Assembly: GCA_023213395.1 (NCBI GenBank)
Contig: CM041465.1
Location: 241,621,741 to 241,685,740, forward strand
Source: Cycas panzhihuaensis
Lineage: Eukaryota; Cycadophyta
Reading direction: 5' to 3'
DNA: 64,000 nucleotides
Positions 9,870 through 20,465 of this stretch are shown in pieces (position 1 is the stretch's first letter; the number at the start of each line of letters is the position of its first letter). The notes below the pieces were generated by a model that saw nothing but the letters and a program-made list of their open reading frames with translations, made no database searches and was not told the origin of the DNA. Made by a program: the position numbers and the translations under genes.

Positions 9870-10796
9870 CCCGTTTTGGCTTATTTTCAATGATCTTTTT
9901 GCTCACTTTTGGAATTGCTCTCAAGGAAACACTCTCCTGCTCTGCTTCTCTCATTTCTTTGCATCAAGCTGGACTGCACTCTTCATACTGGCCGACTCTC
10001 CTTTTGGCATGGTGAGACATTCTCCGGCCCTCAAACACCTTGGAGAGGGCTCCTTTGAAGTGGTTTCTGGGTCTTCACCAGGCGGTCCATAAGCACCCCA
10101 AGTGCGGTGTTTCCCATCACACCTCCATGCGGGGCCTCAAACTTGCTCTACTTCAGATCTGGGCTGATTTACCAGTCCCTCTCCGCTGCCCTTTGGCTGA
10201 GGCAAACCCCTTGCCTCTTCTCTTCAGGTATTCCTTATTTTTATGCTTGTTTTCTTGTGATATTCATGCTTCAGTTTGTTTTCCCTTACTTGTTGCTTGA
10301 GGGTTGGTTGTCCTCCCTTTTGAAATTTTATACCACTCTCCACATGCTCCTTACTGCGTTTGTTGTCCAAGGCAGCGGTGTGGAGGGGTTGCATAGGTTT
10401 TGGAGAGGAGCTGGGTGGATTCCGTACCACCTTCCACACTCCCTAGGCAGCTCTTAGTCCCCCAAAACCTCCCTCTCGCCCCGTGCTGCCCTTGGCTTGC
10501 AAACAAGGGTTCGAAGGCTCCCTTTGGTTGCCCAAACCAGCGCTGTCACAAGTTGCAGCACTGATTTGGAAACTTTTGCTCAGGTTTGGGCATCACTCAT
10601 AATTCCCAACCGTTGTTTTCTTGCTCCACCTTTCTTCCCTGGGTCACCCGGTTTGCTCCTCATAGCATCCCGTTCGCCATGGGTACCCTTGGGCCTTTCT
10701 TTGCCCCCTTTTGCTGCCATTTTCCAGCCCTTGCTCTTGACTTTCCCTTCGCTGCCTCGTGGCTCTTGGGGGGAGGTTTGGGCATCATTTGCGGGA

Positions 10797-10819
10797 GGTA
10801 GGCCACTCCGAGGCTTACC
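10797..10819 (+). other. conserved LTR hairpin 1, LTR-A copy
   Basis: GGTAGGC and GCTTACC form a 7-bp stem (one G-U pair) around the 9-nt loop CACTCCGAG. Confidence 0.55.
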
Positions 10820-10954
10820 CAACCATTCACTTTCACTTTGGTCACTTTCTTTTGATACTTTCATTGTTGGATTAGCACTAACATGTGTATATTCAGATTC
10901 TTGTTTATGTTATTTAGCCATATATTGTTAGAGTTTTTGTGTTGCATGTTAGTG

Positions 10955-10972
10955 CTCTTCCTTCGGGAAGAG
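10955..10972 (+). other. conserved LTR hairpin 2, LTR-A copy
   Basis: CTCTTCC and GGAAGAG form a perfect 7-bp stem closed by a UUCG tetraloop with C-G closing pair, a very stable RNA fold. Confidence 0.55.
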
Positions 10973-11639
10973 AAAGAGACCGCTATTGCTTGTAGGTACT
11001 TGGGAAGCGTGGAGTGCATCGCACGTGGGCCTAGCTACCGGTAAGCACCTTCATGTGCGTTATGTTTTCATGCTATTTCATTTCTTAGTCATTGCTTCCT
11101 TTCTTTCTTGGTATTGCATTTGATTTTCCGGGGAAGATAAGGAAGCCCCCTCTTCGTGCGCCGCAATATCTCACATCCGATCGTCGCGGCGGGTGGTTGG
11201 ACGCCCCTCAAGAAGGTTACTTGTCTCGCCTTCGCTCCAGGTGCACGTTCGTTCCCCTCCACTCCCCTTTCTTTTCCTTTTATTTCTTTCGTAGTAATTA
11301 GTACATTGAAGGATAAAAGGAAGAAATCGGGTTGGTACTTATTTGTGATTCTTTTGTCTTGTTTCACGCATCTTTATCATTCGTAGGAAAGATTGTAGGA
11401 GTCCTCCTCTCCCTTACCTTTCCTCCTCTCCCCTTGACCACACGAGTGCCTTGCTTCCCGCATCATTCGTGTACCTGGTTGGGGTGTGTAGGAGTGCCCT
11501 TGGCCTGTCTCCATTAGGTCTTCTCTTCCCCCCTTCTGGCCACCCAAGGGTGGGAGGGTCCTATTCGAGGTCAACTCGGGTTTGCCCTACGCACCTTCAC
11601 CCCTTATTCGAAGCGGTGAAGGGTCACCCGACAGTAGCC

Positions 11640-11959
11640 ATACTCCATTGCAGATCCCGAACTCGCGCTCCGGCGCACGGGGCACTCTGCGTGGTAGTTG
11701 CCCACCTTTTAGGTCCCACCTTCCATCATTCCACCACTCACCCTCTCTTACACCTATCAGTTAGGTAGTTATCCCGTAACTTGCGTCCATGGCGACCATC
11801 TTTGAGGGGCGCCAAGAAGGGAGCTAGTTTCGCTCTCTTTGGTTGGTTTTGCTACTCTTGTGTGATCCTTTTCATACTTATCTCGATCTCCACGTTGGGT
11901 AACCCCCAACGCGTGTGTTCTGGCTTTTCTCCTTTCCTAACATTGTTGGTTGACCTTGC
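11640..11959 (+). other. E2 leader with conserved block before gag
   Basis: Untranslated sequence before gag. A block of about 55 bp around 11650-11697 (core CGAACTCGCGCTCCGGCGCA) recurs at 20150-20210, 24605-24660 and 38780-38835, each time ahead of gag or at the same place after an LTR. It may hold the primer-binding site, but no exact tRNA match could be assigned by eye. Confidence 0.5.
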
Positions 11960-14625
11960 ATGCGGCGTTTCTCTCGTCGTTTGCGCGGTCTACCTCCTTT
12001 GTTAGAGGACCCTGAGTATCGCCTTCTTGCCTCGTCGGATTTCGATCCGACTATGGAGGGATACTCTTCCGATTGGACCTACCACACTTCAGCCATGGAA
12101 ACCCATGCCTTTCCTCCTGTTATTCCCGGGTCCACCCAAGAGGGTGACGACCCCCTTTATTATCCAAACGACCAATCCCTTTCTTTCAATGCTCATCCTT
12201 TTACCCACGCCGTAGAAGGACCCATTCCTCTTGAGGGTTGCCACGTAGTTGGCAATTCTTATGAGGAACGCGTTAAGGATCCTACCTTGTTTGAGGTTAG
12301 ATCACCTCTTACGAGTGTGTTGGGACTCCTCACATCGACGTGGTTGAAGCTTTCAGCGAGTGTTGCCTTGCACGCTTGCAACCATGTCCTAGGTGGTTTG
12401 AGGATGTTCTTCGTGGAGGGGCCTCTTCCTCTTTCGCTCCCCCACCTCATGCCTCATCCTCATCTACCCTTCCTATGACCACAAATCCCTTCGTGCCTAC
12501 ACATTTGTCCCACTCGTTCCCTGCAGTGGGGGCGTGCGTGGCACCTTCCGTCCCTCATCAAGGTCCTAATGCCTTAGGATCTTCTCGTGGTGTGTCTTTC
12601 CCTCAATTGAGGGTTAGCATACCCGCTCCTAATCAAATCAATGTGCCATCCCCTAATGTGGCACATACCGTCCCTAGTAGGCCTATTGGCCCTACTAGCT
12701 TTCCAACCATTAGTCATGTGGGATTCGCTCCCACGCATCTTCCAGCCCAACACGTTGGTGCTTCCTTCTACATTCCCCTAGGATATACCTCTTAACCTTG
12801 GGGGCAAGGTAGAGGAAGTCGTCTCCCCGTTTATGGGGTGGATCCGCTACACCCATATGAGATTGCTCCACCTACGGGTGGCCCATATGGGCAAAACCCG
12901 ATTCCACATCCATCTTACCCTTCTTCCAACGCAATCCCATCCGTTGTGCCTTCGCAAGGGAACCTGACTCCCTTCCAAGGCACTTACCCCCACGCCTCTT
13001 TTCATCAAGGGGCGCTTCCTCAAGGAGGGATGGGTGTTCCACCCCCATCCGCTCCTTGTGCGCTACCTACTACGACATTCGTTGATCCTCCTACGGTTCG
13101 AGCGGGCGTGCCTTCATGGACTTTAGGTCAACCCCTCTTTCGGTTGGCGTTGCGAACCAACTTGCGCCTCATCCCCAAGTTCTTATATTCGATGGGACTT
13201 CGTCATGAGACCCGTGAGCATGTCCGTAGTTTTCTATGGCATGCATCGATTTTACAGGCTTCGACCATATTTTGATGAAACTATTCCCTAGATCCTTGCA
13301 AGGTGGCGCCCTTAAATGGTTCTCTGTCTCCGCCCATTCAATCCATTCATTCCGATGGTGGTGGATGAGTTCGTCAACTATTTTGATGTAGCTCGTCCGT
13401 TCGAGAGCGAAATGAAGTCCCTTCTTTCACTCAAACAAGGTCACGATGAGATGAATCGTGACTTTGTGCGGCGATTCCACGACTTGCTACACTCCACTAA
13501 GGCAACATTGCGGAGGCAAGCGAGACACATTCGTCAATGCGCTTCGTCCCGAAGTCCGCATGGAAGTCCTCAAGATGGGGGCGACCACATACGATTCTGC
13601 GATCGCCAAGTGCTTGGCGTTGGAGGCTATTGAGATCCAAGCGGGTCTCAAGAAACCTCTTAAGCCCTCACTGGCAGTGAGGCACCGCCCCAAGGATACC
13701 AAACCTTCCCGGTACGCGGTCTTCCTCTCATCCTACCGAGAGGACTTTAGACCCTCTCACATCAGCTATACGCTCATTCGAGCATACGATGAAGGAGCTC
13801 AAGCTTCAAGATCCTTCATCTCCTACATCAAATAAGCAAGTCCAACAAACTACCCAAGCTCCTCTTCCTAGGAATGGAAACGCTCAATCCTCTCAAGCGA
13901 GAAGGTCCGACCCTCCGCTTGAGAAGAAGTGGTGCTCCATTCATGGGGATTGCTTCCACAACAATTCGCGTTGTAGGGCCCAGCATCTAAAGGATGCCCC
14001 TCGACACGATTCTTCTCCCAAACGGGCCTCAAGGCCTAATTTGGATCAACCAGTTCATAAGGATTCGTTCCCTAAGCACGGGGAACGTGATCATGTCACC
14101 CAAACCAAGAACAACCGTAGCAGGGAAGATCGCGATCCCGTCCTTCTCGTAAAGGGAAGAGGCGCCAGAATTCTTCTTCCTCTTCTCGTTCTCTTAGCCA
14201 TCGTGCCCGTCGCCTTCACGACCCGAGCGGGGAAGAAGGTGATCCGATTGCTCGAGCAACTCCTACTTTTGCCCTTACGCGATCTCAAGCGCCAAGGAAG
14301 CGGGAGCTTTTGTCCTCCCGCTCCTTCCGACCCTCTTCCGAGACCCTTCTTCGAAGTCCTCTCTTTCCCAAGGCTATTCACATGCGCGGGTCGTTCACGA
14401 CTTCAAGGGCACTTGCAACCCTCTTGGGAAGGGTAAGCCTTTCTCTGTCGTGGGCGAGGCTCCATACGGTCATTGCGGGGAATGTCCTGATGGACATTCG
14501 AGGAGTTGTCCGGCGTGGGCCCTCCTCACTGGAAGCTTTAGGATCGAGTGATGTACCTATCCACGCTTTGGGTGTCGCCCAAGGTTGCGGACCGCTATTT
14601 CCTTTGATCCTAAGGATCTTCCCCT
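11960..14625 (+). pseudogene. E2 gag (Ty3/gypsy), frameshifted
   Basis: Gag polyprotein. It starts at ATG 11960 (MRRFSRRLRGLPPLLED), the start shared with E0 and E4. A long Pro/Ser-rich region follows (about 12400-13080). The capsid-like retrotransposon gag domain is at about 13270-13680 (VDEFVNYFDVARPFESEM, KQGHDEMNRDFVRRFHDLL, EVLKMGATTYDSAIAKC). A knuckle follows at 13933-13974, spaced Cys-X2-His-X4-His-X4-Cys instead of the usual CX2CX4HX4C; the same spacing is in E3 and E4. At least four frame changes (about 12470, 12800, 13280, 13500) and stops break it. The tail up to the protease contains basic and Ser-rich segments. Confidence 0.85.
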
Positions 14626-15008
14626 ATGGGTGAAAGGGGCGTCGGTGGAACTTCCCATTCACCATCACCATCGATCGCTTTGATTGTACTCTTGACTGTT
14701 GTCGACAACGGTTCTTCATCAATCTCATGCCCTTGCGTGTCATGCAAGAGTTTGGTATTTCACTTGGAACCGTTCCTGGCGATGCCTAAGGGTATGATGG
14801 CGAGAAGACCCCTTTGGGATGCATCGCGATTCCACTTACGCTTGGGGGTAAGACTGTTCTTGTGGACGTTGTAGTCCTTGACGTTGATGTGGATTACAAC
14901 CTCCTTCTAGGTCGTCCATGGCTCGATCAAATGGGAGCCGTGTGCTTGACCCTTTGGGGACAACTTAAATTCGTCCATGACGGACGAATGAGAGTGATCC
15001 CCCGCGAA
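14626..15008 (+). pseudogene. E2 aspartic protease (Ty3/gypsy)
   Basis: Protease that would cut the Gag-Pol polyprotein. The catalytic triad region reads Val-Asp-Asn-Gly-Ser-Ser with the Asp codon at 14704-14706 (DNG rather than the common DTG/DSG). The flap and C-terminal half are in frame 14814-15008: GKTVLVDVVVLDVDVDYNLL, then LLGRPWL and WGQLKFVHDG, the usual hydrophobic-Leu-Gly-Arg-Pro-Trp ending. The two halves lie in different frames, so a frameshift falls between about 14720 and 14815. Confidence 0.8.
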
Positions 15009-16560
15009 CGCCCTTTTACTAAACAAACTCGCTCTACCAGTTCAGCAAACCCAGGCTCATCCACTCATGCCTCGGCTTGCTCTATTGGGATACCTAACCC
15101 GTCCAAGGAAGACCTCGCGTCTTCTCCTCCTAGTCTCACGCGGTTCGCCCCTATTGGCGTTGGGAGTTACGGGTACCTTGCTTCATTCAGCGATGATGAG
15201 TCGCTCGACGAAGACGAGGATTGTCCTCACCCCGTCTCTTTCCTTCGTGCCAATAGGTTGCACTGCACATTCTAGATCACCTGCAGAACCTCTCTCGTTG
15301 GTGAGGCTAGCCCCTCATGCGTGTCACACGTCATCGCTTGTCTTGACCCGCCTGTCGGCATTTCTCCTTTTTCATTACCCCCCGTAGGTAATGGTTTTGA
15401 GGAATTGCCTTTCGCTCCTTCTGAGGGTCACCTTTCCGTTTTTCCTTTAGATTTCTGTGAGGAAGCTGAGCAACCCGATGGTCATCACGGTCCCGTTGCT
15501 CTCACTCCCTCCAGTGCTTCTCCTACTCGAAGTAAGGTCATCCATGGGGTGGATTATTTCGAGGACAATGAGGCCCTGCTTGAGCATCTAGCAGGCCTTG
15601 CGCCTAACTTGCCTTCTAGTCACCACCGGCTTGGTCACCAGAAGATCCTCGCGATCGGATCCATGCTTGCTGATCCGATCCCGTCTCTTATTCCTCCGCC
15701 TCTCGTTGATCTTGCCCCTCTCCACTTCGAGGAGGGCAACGCCATGTGCATGGGGGCAACCCAGGACGTAGTCTTGGCCCCGGGCAAGGTCATTAAGGTT
15801 AGGTTGGAATGCTCTCCTGATGAGGTAAGGGAATACTCCCTTTTGTTCCAAGAGTTTCGAGACATTTTCGCGTGGGATTATGCTGACATGAAGGGAATCG
15901 ACCCCTCGATTGTCACTCATAACCTCACCACCCTTCTGGCACATACATGCGCTAGAAGCAGTGTCCCCTTCACCCGAAGCTCTCTGCCGCCATCAAGATG
16001 GACGTAGAGAAGCTTCTGGACGCTGGGCTCATTACCTCTATTGACTACCCCAAGTGGGTCTCCAACATTGTTCCTGTTGCTAAAAAGAACGGGGCAATCT
16101 GTATATGTGTCGACTTTCGCGACATCAACAATGCTTGTCCTAAGGACAATTTCTCGTTACCCTTCCTAGATCAGATCATTGATCGCCTTGCTTGATTCAG
16201 TGATGTCCCTAATGGACGGCTTGTCCGGTTACAACCAAATTCAGATTTCTTCCGAAGACCGCCATAAGACGGCCTTCACTACTCCTTGGGGTACCTTTGC
16301 CTACAAGGTGATGCCCTTTGGCCTTAAAAATGCAGGTGCTACTTACCAAAGAGCCATGCATTTCATCTTCCACGACCTCATCAACGACACGTTGGAGGTC
16401 TTTATGGATGATATGATGGGTGTTTCTCGCGTGAGAGCCCATCACCCTTCTAACTTGCGTGTCATCTTCTCACGATGCCGCGAGTATCACGTCAGCCTTA
16501 ATCCGCTTAAATGTGTGTTTGCCGTTACCTCGGGCAAACTCACGGATTCCTCGTGTCTGG
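15009..16560 (+). pseudogene. E2 pol: linker and reverse transcriptase
   Basis: Nearly the same sequence as E1 2953-4500. Frame 15321-16007 holds the post-protease linker and the RT N-terminus (RDIFAWDYADMKGIDPSI). A short local scramble near 15935-15965 breaks the frame relative to E1. The palm continues in 15998-16195 (SIDYPKWVSNIVPVAKKNGA) and in 16179-16580 (SLMDGLSGYNQI, FGLKNAGATYQRAM), with the active-site box FMDD at 16401-16412. The copy is therefore split into at least three frames. Confidence 0.88.
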
Positions 16561-17230
16561 CGGGGTCGGATCGACCCTAAAAAAGTCAGAGCGATCCTCG
16601 ACATGCCACCACCTAGAACTCAACGGCAGATTAAGTCGTTTCTAGGCAGGCTCGGTTTCCTCAAGCGCTTCTTAGCCGACTTCGGTGTAAGCGCGAAACC
16701 CCTCACAAACCTATTGAAGAAGGGAGCTCCTTTTGCCTGGTCCGACAAGACCCAAAAGGCCTTCGAAGGACTCAAGGAAGCCTTGGCTTCCACTCCTACG
16801 TTGGTGCCTCCCCGGTTCGATAGGCCCTTCATCCTGTATACCTCAGCGACTGACGAGTCCTTGGGCGCTATGCTCGCTCAGGAGGACGACTCAGGCGAGA
16901 GCTATATATTTCATCGATCGCACTCTCGTGGGCTTGAGCTTAACTATTCCCACAGAGAAGGAATGCCTCTCCTTGGTCCATGCCACTAAGAAGTTTAGGC
17001 ACTACTTGCTTGGCAACACTACCAAGGTGATCGTTCAATCTGATCCCTTGAGATACTTACTTACTCGTTCGGATTTGACAGGTAGGGCCGGTCGTTGGGC
17101 CATCCTACTCCAGGAATTTGATCTCCTTATCGTTAACCGGAAATCAAAGAAGGGCATGATAGTGGCCGAGCAACTTGCGGACGCCCCTATCCCTAACTCC
17201 TTTGATACTCCCGTTGACGACTCTCTCCCC
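16561..17230 (+). pseudogene. E2 pol: RNase H domain
   Basis: Begins with the conserved step RIDPKKVRAILDMPPPRTQ and FLGRLGFLKRFLADF in frame 16459-16989, then LYTSATDESLGAML. It shifts frame around 16895-16950 and continues as EKECLSLVHATKKFRHYL and QSDPLRYLLTRSD in 16733-17368. As in E1, the usual Asp-Ala-Ser strand is replaced (Ser-Ala-Thr here, with an Asp only afterwards). The antisense frame 17144-17488 is a shadow. Confidence 0.85.
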
Positions 17231-18395
17231 GATGAGTCTATCTTGACGATTCAGGGAGCTCCTCCCCATCCACTCATCGACAATGAGTGGTACGGTGACA
17301 TAGCGCGGTATCTCACGCAGCAGCGATACCGCCCCAACGCTAGTAACAAAGTTAAATCTCATATCTAGACTTCTGCCAGGCAGTACCTCCTCATGGACGA
17401 GGTATTGTATAAGAGGTCCTTCGATGGGATCCTCCTCCGCTGCGTCACTCTTGGCAGCGACAGTGCTTCGTGAATGCCACCACGGCATTTGTGGAGGTCA
17501 CTTTGCGGGCCAGTCTATGGCTTAGAGGATCCTTCGCATGGGCTACTTTTGGCCATCTCTTTTTAAAGACGCTCATGCCTTTGCTCGGAAATGTCAGCGA
17601 TGTCAAGAGCACGCCAATATTTCCTATGTGCCTTCTGAGGCCTTGCATCCTATTGTTTCGTCATAGCCTTTCGCTCAGTGGGGACTAGACCTCATTGGAG
17701 CTATCTCCCCACCTTAAATCGTCATGACTGAGTTCGTCTTGACTGCCATGGAGTATTTCACTAAATGGGCGGAGGCCATCCCCTTGATCACTACCCCCGG
17801 CAAAATAATTGCTACGTTCATTTACCAGCACATCATTTCTTTGTTTGGTCTGGATGTCCTAATCACTGACAATGGAACTCCTTTCTGTAATAAGGAGGTG
17901 GATGAGCTTTGTGAGAAGTTTAAAATCTCTCATAAGACTTCTTCCCCTTATTACCCTCAGGCAAATGGCCAAGTGGAGTCTTTTAATAAGACTCTTGTCA
18001 GCATCCTCAAGAAAACGGTTGCTCAATCCCAGAGGGATTGGCACCTTCAGCTGCCCTCTGCCTTGTGGGCTTATCGTACCTCTATCCGTTCTGCTACGGG
18101 AATGACCCCGTTCTCCCTGGTCTACGGTATTGAGGTGGTGCTCCCGTTGGAGGTGGAGATCCCTTCCTTGCGAGTCTCCCTTCGAGGTTTCATCGACGAA
18201 GAGTCGATCCGTGAGCAGCCTACTTGACCTCGAGCTTTGGATGAGAGGCGCCTTAGCCTTTGTCGAGGCTAACCTAGCATCCAAAGCCCGCTCACAAAGG
18301 GCTCACGATAAACGCCTTCGTTCCCGCCCTTTGTTTCCTGGGGACTACGTCCTCAAGCTCGAATATCTCCATGACCGTTTGACCAAATTCAACCC
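17231..18395 (+). pseudogene. E2 pol: integrase, truncated near its C-terminus
   Basis: Zinc-finger region around 17470-17620, then an open frame 17724-18227 with the core: MEYFTKWAEA (Glu at 17751-17753 in place of the first Asp), VLITDNGTPF (second Asp) and GQVESFNK (Glu). Compared with E1 the C-terminal GPF segment is missing: similarity stops at about 18395, within the codons before WVGPF, and the sequence continues into the middle of an LTR (LTR-B). This removes the end of pol, the antisense gene, the second RNase H and the first part of the LTR. Confidence 0.85.
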
Positions 18396-18641
18396 TTGTT
18401 GTGTTGTTTCTAAGCCTGCATGCCCCTATTGGGCAGCTCTTCTAGTCCTAAATAATGTCCCTCATCCATCTTGGACCTCAACTTAGCCAACATTGTAATT
18501 TGCTGCACGTAGCATACTTGCAACATAGGCAACATTTGTAAACCTTGTGATGCTTATTTCCCTTATTGTTCACTAGCAATAGAATGTCCCAATCTATTAT
18601 TTCTTGTGTCTAAGGGTAGTACGAAGGTGCACTTGCTGCAA

Positions 18642-18664
18642 GGTTAGCTATTCAGAGGCTAACC
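18642..18664 (+). other. conserved LTR hairpin 1, LTR-B copy
   Basis: GGTTAGC and GCTAACC form a perfect 7-bp stem around a 9-nt loop (TATTCAGAG). Confidence 0.5.
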
Positions 18665-18780
18665 TCCCCTTTATTTTGGCTTGTATTGTTGGTTTTCTTG
18701 GGAGATTATAGAGTTACTTTTGGTGGAAAATTACTTGACTTGAAACATTTTAACTTGCAACATTTTAGCATTTCACTATT

Positions 18781-19136
<356 letters not shown>

Positions 19137-19164
19137 GAATATACTTACTTTTTAGTCTAACAGC

Positions 19165-19178
19165 CCCTTTAGAAAGGG
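19165..19178 (+). other. conserved LTR hairpin 2, LTR-B copy
   Basis: CCCTT-TAGA-AAGGG: 5-bp stem, 4-nt loop, in the position of the UUCG hairpin of LTR-A. Confidence 0.4.
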
Positions 19179-20140
19179 CAAGGAACTTTCTGATTGCAAG
19201 TTTGTCACGCCATTTGTAGAGAAAGGTAAGTAGTGACAATCCAAGTGTGTTTCTTAGCCTCCTTTTCTTTGGTTGTTCTAGCCTTTATATAGTTCCTTTT
19301 TCCTTTGCATGTCTTGCTTCGTTCCTTTCATTTTTGGGGGAGGTAAGGAAACCCCTACACTACTCATGCTATGAGAAAAGGGAAAAGAAGAAGGAGGTAT
19401 AGCGCAAGATGAAGATCACATTTTAGCTGCATCGTTCTTTTAGATACACTGCTTTCATTTCATCAAACTTTTCTTACTTCTTTTAGCTTGTATATTTGCA
19501 TGAAAAAACATAAGGGAATAAAGTAAAAGGGAACCAACTTACATCATCATCTTGCATACTAGTTCACATTTTAGGAAAGAACATCCATTAGGGGATATTC
19601 CCCTCTTCCTTTCTTTCGATCGATTGCATTACCGTGCACTTTGTATGATATCTTGGTCTATCTCCTTATTTCTCCTTCCCTTGTTTAAAATGAAATTAGA
19701 GTGAGGATTCATCTTTAAGAGGGAAAGTGTATTTATCATTCTTTGCACATATATGCTCTATATATCCCTAATTTACACACACATACGACTAGTATTTGCC
19801 CCATTGTTACATATAGAGATTAGACCCCCCTCATGCATAAAGTGGCAAGAACCCTTTCTGCCACCACTCTTTGTCCACCCAACATCCTCTTTAAGTGGGT
19901 TAGTTTTTAGAGGATTCATCCCCTAAGATCTCCTTATGTTTTTACCTCATCATACCTACACATACTTCACCTACGTCCCTTAGCTTTCTTTCCATGAGAT
20001 TCTGCTCCCTCATCAGGTCTTGCCTTCCTCTTCTGGCCATCCAAGTGTGGGAAGACCCTTATTTTGAGGTTACTCGAGCAACTAGGGACATCCCTCACCT
20101 ATGTTCCCCTTCAAGGTGAAAAGTTAAGTTACCTAGAGAA

Positions 20141-20465
20141 AGTTGTGTGCCATTCGTGGGTCCTGAACCTGCATTCCAATGCACGGATGCCTTGTGTAGG
20201 TGCTTCCTTGAACTTATTGGTTGATCCTTTCATTCTAAAGCCTTTCGTCAATAGTCTGAATCCAAACTTGGTGTAGTTACCATCCCCATAGATGTGATTC
20301 TGCTAGCAACCGTACTAGGGATCCACCAGTAAGGGAATTAGTCTTTCTCCCTTCCTTGTTGGTGCTACTACCTCTTGGTAGCTTTCCTTTTTGATCTTGT
20401 TAGGTAGCCCCTAATACGTGTACTACTTTGTTTCTCTCTTCTTCTAGTGCATAGGTAGGACTTAT
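20141..20465 (+). other. E3 leader with conserved block before gag
   Basis: Contains the block seen before the other gag genes (core GTGGGTCCTGAACCTGC, about 20156-20172), then diverged leader up to the ATG at 20466. No gene. Confidence 0.5.

Larger units (their letters stand above)
9419..11640 (+). repeat. LTR-A, single LTR between E1 and E2
   Basis: This one LTR closes E1 and opens E2; no second LTR is present between the two internal domains. It aligns with LTR-D and with the minus-strand LTR of E0. Landmarks: TGTGGCACC start, TATA-like TACTTAAG at 9862-9869, a block GGTGGATTCCGTACCACC at 10415-10432 identical in LTR-D, hairpin 1 (10797-10819), hairpin 2 (10955-10972) and a decayed AGATAAGG site near 11135. 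Long frames such as 10497-10931 are not conserved and are not genes. The right border is uncertain: about 11640 if the conserved block before gag follows the LTR, or about 10412 if the identical block is the primer-binding region. Confidence 0.6.

Noticed and set aside
10497-10931. 145-codon frame inside LTR-A
   Set aside because: Not preserved in LTR-D or E0; low-complexity hydrophobic text.
11640-11700. Pre-gag block as a tRNA gene (TTCG-like T-loop on the reverse strand)
   Set aside because: No cloverleaf, anticodon arm or acceptor pairing could be made.
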